Part shown: positions 23,078 to 35,332 of the stretch, piece by piece | Layout of the letters: each line of letters begins with the position of its first letter | Numbering within the stretch: position 1 is the stretch's first letter | Source of the DNA: Trogon surrucura | Lineage: Eukaryota > Chordata > Aves > Trogoniformes > Trogonidae | Length of the DNA: 64,000 nt | NCBI GenBank assembly: GCA_020746105.1 | Contig: CM036617.1 | Span: 145,693,061-145,757,060 of the forward strand | Direction of reading: 5' to 3' | Notes under the pieces: model-generated | Told to the model about the DNA's origin: nothing | What the model saw: the letters and a program-made list of their open reading frames with translations, nothing else | Database searches by the model: none | Position numbers and translations under genes: made by a program

Positions 23078-24537
23078 TTTACAAGTACTAGAAAGGAGGT
23101 TGTAGGAAGGTAGCGATCAGTCTCTTCATAGAGTCGTAGAATCATAGAATGGCCTAAATTGGAAGGGACCTTAGAGATCATCTAATCCAACCTCCCTGTC
23201 ATGGGCAGGGACGCCTCTCAACTAGATCAGGCTACTCAAGGCTATGTCCAACCTGGCCTTGAACACCTCCAGGGAGGGGGCAGCCACAACATCTCTGGGT
23301 AATTTATTCCAAAGTCTTGTCACCCTCGTACTGAAGAATTTTTTTCCTAAAATCTAATCTAAATCTATTCTCCCTCAATTTAAACTCATTTCCCCTTGTC
23401 CTATCCGTGGACACTCTTGTAAAAAGTCCCTCCCCAACCTTCCTGTAGCTTCCCTTCAGGTATTGGAAGGCAGCTGTTAGGTCCCCCTGAAGTGTTCTCT
23501 TTTCAAGACTGAACAATGCCAGCTCCCTTAGCCTATCCTCATAGCAGAGGTGCTCCAGCCCCTGGATCATCTTTGTGGCCCTCCTCTGAACACGCTCCAA
23601 CAGATCCATGTCCCTCTTATGGTGGGGACACCAGAAGTAGACGCAGTATTCGAGGTGGGGTCTCACAAGAGCAGAGTAAAGAGGGAGAATCACCTCTCTT
23701 GACCTGCTGGCTACGATTCTCCTGATACATCCCAGGATGTGGTTGGCCTTCTGGGCTGCATGAGCGACTGCTGGCTCAGGTTGAGCTTCTTGTCTATCAA
23801 CAACCCCAAATCCTTCTCTTTAGGGCTACTCTCAACCCACTCTGTGCCCAGTTTGTATTTGTGTCTGGGATTGGCCCGACCCAGGTCAAGGACCTTGCAC
23901 TTATGCTTGTTGAAGCTCATGTAGTTTGCACTGGCCCATTTCTCAAGTCTATCAAGGTCCCTCTGGATGGCATCTCCTCCCTCAAGTGAGTCCACAGCAC
24001 CACACAGCTTGGTGTCGTCGGCAAACTCACTGAGGGTGCACTCAATGCCATTGTCCATGTTGCTGACAAAGATGTTGAACAGCACTGGACCCAGAACAGA
24101 CCCCTGAGGAACATCGCTTGTCACTGGTCTCGACGTGAACATCGAGCCATTGACCACAACTCTTTGAGTGTGACGACCCAGCCAGTTCTTTATCCACCGA
24201 GTGGTCCATTTGTCAAATCCATGTCTCTCCATTTTAGAGACAAGGATGTCAAGGTACTTCAACTAAGTAACAAGTGATAGGACAAGAGGGAATAACCTCA
24301 AGTTGTGCCAAGGGAAGATTAGATTGGATATTAGGAAGAATTTCTTTACTGAAAGGGTTATCAGGCATTGGAATGGGCTGCCCAGGGCAATGGTGGAGTT
24401 CCTTTCCCTGGAGGTATTCAAGAGTTGTGTAGACACAGTGCTCAGCGGTGTGGTTAGTCGAGGGCTTGTCAGCATTAGGTTAATAACTGGACTTGACACT
24501 CTTAAAGGTGTTTTCCAATCTAGGCAATTTTGTGTCT
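23078..24537 (+). mobile_element. CR1 LINE fragment interrupted by a second CR1
   Basis: Two plus-strand pieces, 23,078-23,128 ('gaaaggaggttgtagg', 'cagtctcttc') and 24,257-24,537 ('aagtaacaagtgataggac', 'ggtattaagg'-type 3' UTR words, 'cttaaaggtgttttccaat'), are adjacent in the CR1 consensus order. They are separated by the minus-strand CR1 at 23,129-24,256. The pentamer cttca lies at both junctions. Confidence 0.85.
23129..24256 (-). mobile_element. CR1 LINE with RT C-terminus, 5'-truncated
   Basis: The best-preserved CR1 in the window. Reading the minus strand, codons near 24,100-24,255 encode the reverse-transcriptase blocks [13 protein letters not shown] and FADDTKL (the catalytic FADD at 24,014-24,025 is intact). 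They continue to about 23,711; a second frame (23,304-23,693) gives ALVRPHLEYCV, LLERVQRRATK, YEDRLREL and LFTRV. The frame break near 23,700 shows it is not functional. The 3' UTR at 23,129-23,300 ends in 'ccattctatgattctacgac'. It lacks the endonuclease region and ORF1. Confidence 0.95.
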
Positions 24538-24539
24538 GT

Positions 24540-24960
24540 CCCAGAGGGCAGAGGCTGGCGACTGCTTACCGCACCGGGCCCCTGTGCTGCCATGTCGCCA
24601 GCTGGCCGTCAGCCGGCACCGCCCAACCAGGGCCACCATGTCAGGCCACAGGGCATGCCAACCTGCTGCAGCTGCTGGCTGGCTGGCGGGCAGCGGCTGC
24701 CGTCCCCTCGAAATGGCAGCTGCGCTGTGTGTAGTGTTAGGCCGTAGGTGCGAACTGTTGTTTAGCAAAAGATGAGATTGGTGCCCAAGGCGCTCACACC
24801 TGCTCGCTCTAGTTACTCGTAACTTCCTGCGAGGTGCAGCTTTCCAGAGAAAAACCAGGTGCCTGGGCACTGTAACCAGTCCTGGCTCGGTACCACAGTG
24901 CTCCACAGCCCTGGGGCCTCGCTCAGGACATGGGAGTCGTCCTGCTCGTACCAGTGACCT
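24540..24960. other. CpG-rich intergenic block
   Basis: GC-rich, with many CpGs between 24,548 and 24,860, in contrast with the AT-rich surroundings. No conserved protein can be read on either strand. It directly follows the end of a CR1. It could be an orphan CpG island or promoter of a non-coding transcript, or just a GC-rich relic. Confidence 0.5.
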
Positions 24961-27900
24961 CCCCAGGTGACACACAAACCTCTAGTAGTGACGCCAGGTG
25001 CGTGGTGGCACTGGCTTGCTGGCATCATCACTGTCCCCAAGCATTCAAAAGCCTAAAAAATATGCGAACAATTTTAGAACAGTACAATGAAGCTGTAATA
25101 ATAGATTTTTTAAGCTCTTTGTACGGTGTGTGTTTTTCAGGTTCTTAGGCACCACATTTTTCCAGGGTTTTTTTTTTTTTTGTAATTTAGGAATACTTTC
25201 AATTTTTTGATTTGGCAAAAGATGATGTAGCCCAGTAAACCTCAGAGAATGGATTTGAAAGAATCATTGGGTATGGTGAGATAATTTCACAAATGCTGGC
25301 AACGCCATCATTGTGTGAACCTGAGTGACTCATGTAACTGTCCTGTATCTTGTTTTTATCTTTAGTGTGTTAAAGATAATATTCATGGGGGGTTTTTAAG
25401 TATTTCTGATCTTCAAAAGTGCTCAGTAGCACTGTGAACACTGTGTTCCTTCATATTCTAAGTACATTTGACTTTTTCTAATCTGTGTATTTTAAAGAAG
25501 CTTTTTTTCTTCCCCCACAGTGCCGACCCAGGTTGCTGCTTTTCTGTTATTAGTGAAGGGAAAGCATATGAAGTACCTACGAAAGGTTAGATCCAACAGA
25601 CAGTTCAAAAACTTTCATCCCTGCAAATGCCCTCAACTGCTAGAGAGCAAAGGGCCTTATTCATTATATTTATGGCTTCCCAGGATTAAATGTGGGATCT
25701 CTCCGGTGCACCTGGAGTTATTTATGTTTACTGTCATAAACAAGATGTCTGTAGCTGTGCAACTACAGCAAGATGAGCTCACCGGGAGAAAAGCTGTATT
25801 CTGACATTAAGAATGGGTAAACTTAATATACATGGTGGAGGGACGGTCACCCTAAGAGAAAGCACCAGAAGGGCAGCCACTAGCTGTCCTCCATGTGAAG
25901 TGCAGGGAGGTGCAAGTGGTGAAAGAGACACTGCTGACGCTAGAACAATGTGTCATTTCTGCCATAGAGGAAAGGAAAGGTTGTGACTTGAATTGTACAG
26001 TCTATCCCTTTTTAGCAAAATAGACGACAACTGCCTAAATGGGAAGATGGAAACATACCCAAAAAGGTAGTTTTTAAATTGTGACTAAAATATTTTCTAG
26101 AAATCTGCAAACCAGTGAAACTGGTTTTAAGTCTGGCCTATCTAGGTTCTCTTATTGCTCTTATCACCAAGTACACAAATGCCCTCTGGTAATGCGTTAT
26201 TCACTGTGACTTACTTCTGCCAGACACCGTTTGTTCTCCCACCAAATGCTTTTTCAGCCCACAGCAGTGAAATAATTTTGCATGTAAGGATTCTGGACAA
26301 CAAGAAGGCTAAGTCTGCAAGGTCTTTGAAAGGAAATCATACAAACTATATATTGTTTTTCCCAAGTTTCCTGCATTTCTTTGGAGACAGCAATAGTAAT
26401 GCAGGGACAATGCTGTGCATACTGGCCTACCTAAAACTCTTTCTGAAACTTAGATCCCTGGATGTTGACTTCTCTGCACGCTTCAACCCAACTCCTTTTA
26501 TTTGGGTAGAGAAAAGTTTTCTGCAAACACTACCTCAGCACATCACCCCAGGAAGTGAGTCATGGATAATGCCTTCACACCACAGTCCCTCCAGAAGAGC
26601 CACTTCAGACAATATTTTTAGTTGGAAAATCACCTTCAGACTCTGTGGCTGCAAATAAGGAAGCGTGTGTTAGGGGAAGAAGCACAGTCAGTGTGGGGGA
26701 GTTTATAATGAGAACTAGGTGTGGCTTGTTCTAAACACAAGTGTGGTTTCAAGGTTTGCCTACGCTAACCGTGGAGGGGGAAAAATAAAACGTCCATGTT
26801 AAAAATGCTCATACACAAATTTTACAGGAGGAAGCTACTACGACGGTCTGTAGCAATCGATGAACACAAACTGTTGTTCAGAAACAGAGCGGTAGGTGTC
26901 ACTGATGGTATTAACATGAGTTTTCCAAAGTCTGTATTGTTTTGTTCGACCAAAGGCTGTTTTATCCCGCTCACTACATCCTGGTTTATGGCAGACCTTA
27001 GTTTTCCGAAGCCCGTGGAAACAGAATCACAACACAATCAGCAAAATAAGCCGTCTTCATCTGGAAGAAAAGTCCTTGCTTCAGGCTGAGAGACATCGGG
27101 AAGAGAGGAAAATAGTCGCAAAGATGGGATCCTTTATGAAATGAGCAGTGTGGGCTGCCAAGGCTAGAGCAACCCTTATTAAAAAAAAATAAGGAACTTA
27201 GAGATAGGGGCTGAGCTTTATTTTGTACCCCTATAAGTAATATCCACTATTCTAAAGGGACACATTGCTGATATTTGTTTGCTCAGTATGCTGTTGACTT
27301 ACAAAAAGCAGTATGGTAACTTCTTTTTATTTTCCCTTCACCCCAAGTTTTTGTTACTTTCTTTCTTTCCCCCTTTTGAATTTCATTGTGGTATTTCCTG
27401 TCTTCAGTTACCTAATGTCTAAAGATATTTCTTTGATATCCATGTAATCTAGGTGTCTTTTTGACCTCACTGGAAGTCTTCGCTGTTTACTGTCTTTGCA
27501 ATTTAGGTGTACTGATGAACCTCCCTAAAAATATTTTAGAAAAAAACCCTCAGATTTTACTTAATTAAAAAAATCTTTCCAGAATTTTGATGTAGAAGTG
27601 TCTTATTTTCTTGTGGTTTAGTTTTACATTATATAACTGCAATAAGATGTCGGCTGCACTTGGTTTAAATCCTTCTAAAGAGAAAAGGGTAAGGTCTCAC
27701 TATATTTTGTTTCAGAATCTAGTAAAGCTAATAATAAATCCCAATGTGGTAGTGCAAATTAGAATAATAAAGCAAACCTACATAAGTAATGTGCCGAAAT
27801 TGTTCACCTTCTCCTTTTTAGAGAAGCTTTTTGATCGGGCATCATGGCTCTACTGGCCACCTTCCAAGCTGTCTTGTGGTCTGAAACCCAACGGGAGAGA

Positions 27901-30504
27901 TGGGTTATGATGGTCAGACTTTTTGCAATAAGGCTTTAAAATACAGAAGGAATGTACAGGTAAGACTACTTGAGATGTTGGGGGTCTTTAGTTACCCTTA
28001 AAGCATTTGGCATGCAGTGTATGATCCAACTCTAGTGAAATTTGTTGTGCAAGTGTCTGGAAAAGATTCTGGGAGCTTTACATCCAGGTCCTGGTTGCCG
28101 ATGAAATCAGGGCCTGTTCTGAGGAGATGGGGGACACGTGCCCATTAGCTCAGCTACCCTTCTCTCTTTCTCTAGTTGAGGCAGCTATGACACCAATACC
28201 CATGGTAAGTTTCTTACCCAAGGGAGTTCTGGAAAAATCTGTTGGTGAGGTTTTATGCCCTCCCAATCAATTAGTTTTGATGAATTGTGTTATCGTCCTG
28301 AGTTTACTTTCTTAATAGTGTAGGGCTAGAAAAATCGTGTCTTATCAAGCACTCTTAACCTTGGTAGATGTGTCAAATTTAGCATCAGACCCCTGCATTT
28401 TGGGGTAAATGGTTGTTGAGAAATTCCTGGCTGAGGATACTCCTCAATTGGTAGAGACTTCCTCAATCCTGAATCCCAAACATATTAAGGATAATTGTAT
28501 ATGGTTATAAACCCCTTAAAGCCACAGACGGATAGGCATCAGTTTATATTAGCACTATAAACTACTTTGTGTATATCTGTTAAAATATTAATTTAACAAA
28601 AAAATCCAGGTATTTGTAGTATTTGGGTTACCATGGCAGGAATAATTTTAGAGAGGAAACTGTCTGTTCAAAAACCATAATTACCCATGAGAGGATAACA
28701 GCAGTTGTGTGGCACAACAAATACCTAAACAAATTTATTTTCCTACTGCAGCGGGATATCTCTGAAAATAAAAGGAACTCATACTTCAGAACAGCATATG
28801 AACTCCTAGGAGCGTTGCTGACTGCTCTCTTTGCAATGGCTCCCATCTTTAGGCCTGATCGTAAGGGCCTTGGCCGTTGGGGAATCAGACCCCAAATCTC
28901 ACACGAGTGGAGAATTATTCCTTCCAGTTAGAAGATGGCTGTACAGTGAGTCCGTGAAATGGCCAGTAGGGGGAAAAGTCTATGAAACATTGTGAGTTTT
29001 GGAAAGCGATGTGACACGATGGACTTTTCTCAGCGACGTCTGGTCTGTGTTTTGTCCAAAATAGGCAGGGAGTGCGTGGACTGCAGGGCACACCAAACAG
29101 AAGACATTCATATCAGGTGGCCTGAGGAGCTGACGTTCCTAGCTCTGCAGAGCATTGTGGCCTCTGCTGCTTCATCTGGGAGACTGTAAATGAGAGTTAG
29201 CTGTCCTGCAGATACTGGTTCGTCAGGGGAAAATTTAATGTTAATCCTTTTGAGCTCAGCTTTGGAAAAGGGTAGCTTGGCCACTAAGCGGGATCCTACA
29301 ACTTCAATAAGTGTCAGGATGCTACGGTCCTATTTAAAGTTTAAATGCTGCGATGACTAAGTGTCTCTCTGAGGGACAGGACTGTTACGTGCATAAATGC
29401 TATGTTACAGATTATGCATGCCATTTTCCCGTAAAGTAGAGATTTGAGAATGTTCCATTTTTAATTTGCCTCACCCCAGGCACCTGAAGTGACCTCGTCA
29501 TAAAGGATGGACACGCAGCCTGTGTTCTCTGAGAGAGCAGTGCCCCTTTCTAGGTACAAGAGACTGAAAAAAAAACCCACTAGTTCTTTTGGAAAATAAA
29601 CGCATGGGCCCATACAAACAGAATTTCTGAGAAGCGCCAAGATTTTGTGTGTCATCGGATATGGCTGAAACTTGTAAAAGTAAAATGCAAGACAAATAAA
29701 AAGTTTTGCCTGTTTTTTCTGTTGTACAGTGCCATGCCCCCACCTATAATTCACTCATGTACAAAAGCACTCACAAGCAGTTTCATAGGTATACACACAC
29801 ACACATATTTACTTTGATATTTATTTGTCTTCTGTGGTCAGCACAGTGTTTGTATCATATTTAGCATGCGGATTTCATTGATGTGTTGGTGTAACTTGTG
29901 GTATTTTCTCCCTAACTGCAAGTGGTAATCACAGAGAGACTGAAGTCTCACTTGCCTAATATTCTGAGAGCTACCCTTTTTCTTGCAATTCCTTTTCTCA
30001 TAATAGTTGTTCTTTCTTTCTGTTACATCAAAGACAACTCTCTTTTAGGTTTGTTTTGGTTCTGTTTCTTTTTTTTTTTTGTTAGAAATGTTAAAAAGCT
30101 CAGGCTAAGTATGAATTCTTGGTATGTCTTTTATCTTGTGTGACCTTGGAGGAATTCTTATCAGGCTGGCAGCTCAGCTTCACAGAGCTTATCTGTGTCT
30201 CCTCAAGCAGCCAGGGCTGCATGATTTTACTTCTCTGGCTGTGCAAAAAGGTTTCTATGCTTTGAAAGACTATGTGGCAAATGCAAATGTATAGTGATGA
30301 GAGAGGCATTTCCATTCATTCAGCTATGCAAGTACAGTAAGGACTTACTAAAAACTAGGTTATCCCTGATCATCATTAGAATTGAAATTTAACTTGTTGA
30401 AATTTAATCCGATTCAACAAACCACTTAAGCATAAATCCTACTTGGTGGAATATAGGTACTTAGTTTCAGGTGGCTGTGGGTTGGATGATTGGGCAGTGA
30501 AGTG
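24961..30504. other. Intergenic, unique sequence
   Basis: About 5.5 kb without a recognised gene. It contains a good splice-acceptor-like site at 25,500-25,520 (pyrimidine run ending in cag), short homopolymer A/T runs, and an AC repeat near 29,793. The longest open frame here (26,155-26,658, plus) starts with TTG and resembles nothing known. Confidence 0.6.
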
Positions 30505-31537
30505 AACTGGGAACTGACTGAAGGATAGGGCTGAAGGAGTTGTGGTCAGTGGGTCAGAGTCTAATTGGAGGCCTGTGACTAGTGGTGTCCCCCAGGGGTC
30601 GGATCTGGGTCCAGGCCTATTTTGAATAGTCATCATTACAGTCATCAGAGATCTGCATGAAGGGACAGAGTGTACTCTCAGCAAGTTTGCCAATGATACA
30701 AAACTGGGAGGAGTGGCCGACATGCCAGAAGGCTGTGCTGCCATCCAGCATGAACGGGACAGGCTGGAGAGCCGGGTAGGGAGAAACCTAATGACGTTCA
30801 ATAAGGGCAAGTCTAGAGTGCTGCATCTGGGGAAGATCAGCCCCGTGAATCAGAACAGATTGGGGGCCAACCTGTTGGAGAGCAACTCTGGGGAAAAGGA
30901 CCTGGGAATCCTAGTGAACAGCAGGCTGACCATGAGCCAGCAATGTGCCCTCACGGCTAAGAAGCCCAGTGGCACCCTTGGGTGTATTAAGAAGAGTATA
31001 GCCAGCAGGTCAAGGGAGTTTATCTTCCCCCTCTATTCTGCCCTGGTGAGGCCTTAACTGGAATACTGTGCCCAGTTCTGGGCTCCCCGGTTCAAGAAGG
31101 GACTACTGGAAAGAATCCAGGTCAGGACTACTAAGATGATGAGGGGACTGGAGCATCTCCAATATGAGGAAAGGCTGAGAGAACTGGGTATCTTTAGCCT
31201 GGAGAAGGGGAGGCTGAGGGAGGGTCTCATCAATGCTTCTAAATATCTAAAGGGCCAGTGTCAGGTAGATGGGATCAGACTCTTCTCAGTGGTGTCAGGT
31301 GACAGAACAACGGGCAATGGTAACAAACTGGAAAACAGGAGATTCAACCTAAGCATAAGGAAATAATTCTTTACAGTGAAGGTAATGGAGCACTGGGACA
31401 AGCTGCCCAGAGTTTGCGGAGGCTGCCTGGATGTATTGCTGTGTGACTTACTCTAGTTGGTCCTGCTCTAGCAGAGGGGTTGGACTAGATGATCTTCAGA
31501 GGTTCCTTCCAACCCCTAACATTCTGTGATTCTGTAA
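30505..31537 (+). mobile_element. CR1 LINE with degenerate RT region
   Basis: About 1 kb covering the end of ORF2 and the 3' UTR. Recognisable: the words for the RT block 'ggtgtcccccaggggtc' (30,584 onward), a FANDTKLGG segment at 30,686, then CAAIQHERDRLES, SRVLHLG, EKDLGILVNSRLTMSQQ and LYSALVRP, and finally the 3' UTR ending 'aacattctgtgattctgt'. The catalytic FADD has become FAND. Stops interrupt the frame. Confidence 0.95.
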
Positions 31538-32146
31538 CAAATACTCTTCTAGACTGATCTTCAGTCTGAGAGTATTGCCATGTGTGGATAGGAAAATAAG
31601 TTCAATATGCTTCTTAGACGCAGTAATCACTCCTGATTCCCAGTGAGAGTATTCCAGTATCTACTATTGGTAGAGACTGCTGAATGAACAGAGGCTTTGG
31701 ACATCATTGCATTTCTGTCTTACTGTGTGAAATACAGAATTAGCAGCAGAAAAAAATATCTCAAATGTTTCTTCCCTTTGCGTCTCCATTTAGTGTATCT
31801 CACAGAGCAAGAATTATGAATGTTTCCTTCCAGAAATCAATGCTGGTAAGAATCCACCTTCATGCTATTTTGACAAATTTTCTGGATTTTTTTTACCTCA
31901 GATATGGAATGTGCAAACATGTCTAAATAATGTTGAAGCACTGTTAAAGAGGATAGCATAAGGGAGAAAATATTTACTCAGAAATCTTAGTTTGCATAGC
32001 CATGGCCCCGGGCAGACAGTGCATTGTTGCTTATGTTTTCAGGTAAATTATTCATTTCAGACACTGAGCAAATCCAGCCCTCCCGAGTCCGACCTCTCCA
32101 ACAGACCCATCTAAGTTAATTATTTGCATGGCTCCTTTGCTTGCTG
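31538..32146. other. Intergenic, unique sequence
   Basis: No gene or repeat recognised. Confidence 0.6.
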
Positions 32147-32660
32147 TGTTGGGTCAGGCTGAGATGGAGTTAATTTTCCCCACAGCAGCTCTCTTGGTGC
32201 TGTGTTTTTGGAGTGGTAGCTAGAAGGGTGTTGACAGCACCCCAGTGTTTTTGGCTACTGCTGAGCAGTGCTCACACAGCACCGAGGCTGTGGTTTTCCA
32301 ACATTCCCCCAACAGTAGGCTGGGAGTGGGCAACGTCACGGAGGGGACACAGCCTGGCCAGCTGACCCAAACTGACCAAAGAGGCATTCCATACCATATG
32401 ACGTCAGTTCAGATATAAAAGTGAGAAGGCAGAGGGAAGTGGGGGGGCATTCGCTATTTGTATTTGTCCGCCAGAGCAACCACTACACGTACTGGAGCCC
32501 TGCTGCCTGGGAAAGCGGCCAGACATCGCCCGCTGATGGGAAGTAGAGAATAATCTCTGTTTGGCTTTGCTTCCGCGCGCAGGCTTTGCTTCTGCTGTAT
32601 TAAACTTTGCTCCTGTTTTATCCCACGAAAGGCAATACAGGTTTCTAACCACATATCATT
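32147..32660 (+). mobile_element. Solo LTR, ERVL-like
   Basis: Begins TGTTGGGTCAGGCTGAGA and shares several blocks with the LTR at 53,126: 'gagttaattttc', 'gctgacccaaact' and 'ccataccat'. TATA box atataaaa at 32,413-32,420. No internal retroviral sequence adjoins it. The right end is not defined (no clean CA plus target duplication seen); 32,660 is an estimate. Confidence 0.7.
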
Positions 32661-34975
32661 GGACCGTACAAACAAAGCATATACAAAATAAACATGAGTC
32701 TATTATGCTGAGGAAAAAAACCACCACAGGTATCTTTTAGAGATAAAGTATTATGGCAATATAGTTAAGGATTTTATATGGCTGATATGAGACTGTATTA
32801 TGGATAGACTCCAAGTGACAGAAAGTGATAGACTGGTGTTGTGTAAGCTTACATAGGGAAGTTATTCTACAGCCGTATGACTGCAATGAAGATACAAGAT
32901 TTTCTGATAAAGCTAACAAAAAATAATTATAATTAACATACTTACATAGGGCTCACAAACATCCGTGAATGCAAAAAATAATCTGAAGAGCCTGTTTATA
33001 AAATACCAAAATCCTTTATCCTGACATACTCATTCCTACTTAACAATTTTGAAGCAATCCCCCACAACACACACAAGGACAATTAATTTGCTGTTTAAAT
33101 TTCTTAGCATCTACCTGCGTGATGGCATTTCTCCAGAAGTTGGTACAGTGAAATTGCCGATGGGCTAAGAAAAGTGCTCATCATGCAGACCAGTTCTTAT
33201 TCCTTCAGTTCCCTGCTTCATCTGTGTCCACTTTTTTTGTACCAGACCACACTGTTTTGTAGTACAGGTTGTCATGAGCTCACTGGTTGCTTAATGCTGA
33301 GTCTTACGATCACAAACCAAAAAAACCACTCTGTAGACACAGAGGGGATCAAACGAATAGTTGACAGACACCAGGCGATAGTGGCTTCCCAGCCCAAGCA
33401 TTGATTAACACATTGCCTTCAAGATGTCCCAGACTACCTTGGATCTCAGTCTGCTGACCACAGAATGAGGTAGGACCCTACACTTTAATGGGGAAGGGAA
33501 AGCAACTGATGCAATCACGAGCAAAACCCACTTTTATTGTAGCTGAGTGATCTTTAAAAGTCAAGATCCGCTATCAGAAGGGAAAAAGGCCTACTCCATA
33601 TCTTCTAAGACAACTGATGCCTCTTCATGCACATCAGTCTCAAGAATCCTGCAAGGTAATGTCCAACAACATTGCTTTGAACTATTTCATTAACTGAGAA
33701 CAGCACAAGAGAAAAAGCCAGGAATTGTGCAAGGTAGTCAGCTAAATGTGCCCCAGTGACAATTGCTAATAGGTGTGCCCTGCAAACAGCAGCACCTTAC
33801 ACCATTTTTACCTCATGGATGTTGATCACAAACATTTCTTAGCAGGAACTTAAGCCACTCAACACAGGTGAAGAAAGCTTTCCAGTAATCTCTCCACACT
33901 GAGTTAGGAATGCAGAGACTGTAAGTTTTCCCACTCCTACCATCAAGGAAGTCTGAAACTAAGCCTAAAACTGAGAATAAGATATCGCAAGGTCGCACTC
34001 GGATATCCTTTGTAAATAATGCGAGTCATCACCATCCCATGAACAATATTTCACTAACTACACAACATTTAGTAAATCACAGGGCTGTGGTTACTTGCAG
34101 TATGACAGGACTTGCACGATTTTTTTTGTTTCAAAACGTACTACAGAAATTCAGCTACTTGTTTGTCAAAGTGTTGTTGTCCACCACTCACATAATTTTA
34201 ATGGAGCTAGAAAAGGCTTTTAAATTGCTCCAACTTAGACCATTTAGGAAACAGGACTTGCAGAAACCTGAACTATGATAAAAGATAGATGGATTTAATA
34301 CCATTTGTCCTCTGGACATCTATGTTGAACAATTCTAGACCTGTCAAGCAAGTACTGTCTTTTTTATGATTAAGATCTATTCCATAACAAAAACTCTACA
34401 TTTTTAATCTGTTCTCCCTGGTAAAGTGTATAAGCACTTGTGCAAACAATCATGCTGAAATACTGTAGAACAGATCAAACTGTGCCTTTAAACAAGATTA
34501 CCATGGAACCCCAGCCTAAATCCAAAGAATTTGAGTTTCAGTAATCAAATAGAACAGAATGTTGTTTGTTCTAAGTATTATGAAAAATAGACACCAATAA
34601 CTGGAAAAAATTGAATCCACAAGAGAAAAGGATCTACAGAACCCTTTCTCTAGGCCAGTGGCACACAGAATCTTAATGCTGGCACATTTCTGACAATCCA
34701 GAGGCAGATCCCCACTCTATTTTCTCTACCCATCAGTTAAAAAAAAACAAATAAATCACAAGTAGTGTGTCAGAAATAAATTTAGAAGTGAGCAACAGAA
34801 CTCAGTATCTGGACTGAAGGTAAGTCATAGTAGCATTAGTGAAATCCCACCACAGATGATTACTATACATCATTCCTAACCTTTTAAAAGAACATGTCTA
34901 CACTTCCATATAGGGTATAGCAGAGTGCTAGAGTAAGGTAGATAAATACTGAAAATAAGTCACTAGGACAACACC
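32661..34975. other. Intergenic between LTR and LDHB 3' end
   Basis: AT-rich unique sequence; no gene or clear repeat recognised. Confidence 0.6.
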
Positions 34976-35164
34976 ACATGCCTGAAAGTTACTTTATTTG
35001 TTCGTAAGGTCTGTGCGTTACAGCAAGCGTAAGTTTAGCTAGTGTGGACAAAGCTCAGTCTGGAAGAGCATTAAATGTTAACCGTAAAGGTGTATAGTCA
35101 GCCCACATTTTCACACAACATGCTGGTTTTTTTTTTTAATTGCTGAAATCTAACATTCATGAGT
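34976..35164 (-). other. LDHB: LDHB 3' UTR
   Basis: From the TAA stop to the probable cleavage site. The gene strand has AATAAA (plus-strand 34,993-34,998), followed within 20 bases by a GT-rich stretch (tgtggtgttgtcc), the usual downstream element. The length of about 190 nt is typical of LDHB. An A-run of eleven bases lies near 35,130. Confidence 0.85.
34993..34998 (-). promoter_or_regulatory. LDHB: LDHB polyadenylation signal AATAAA
   Basis: Canonical hexamer on the minus strand, about 170 bases after the stop codon, with a GT-rich downstream element near 34,965-34,976. Confidence 0.85.
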
Positions 35165-35332
35165 TTACAGATCTTTGAGATCTTTCTGGATGTTCCACAA
35201 TGTATCCGCACTCTTCTTCAGCTGAGCCACCTCATCATCCTTCAGCTTTTGGTTGATGACACTTGTCAATCCAGAGGCACTTAGGACAGCAGGAAGGCTC
35301 AAAAAGACATTGTTCTCAATGCCATACATGCC
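35165..35332 (-). CDS. LDHB: LDHB exon 8 (last coding exon)
   Basis: Coding 168 nt, acceptor tttgtgacag. Encodes [20 protein letters not shown], then [20 protein letters not shown] and the C-terminal QKDLKDL, followed by TAA. The exon continues as the 3' UTR. Confidence 0.97.
   Translation of the reverse strand, partial: GMYGIENNVFLSLPAVLSASGLTSVINQKLKDDEVAQLKKSADTLWNIQKDLKDL

Noticed and set aside
26155-26658. 167-codon open frame in the intergenic region
   Set aside because: Starts with TTG, no motif, no splice context; low-stop chance frame.
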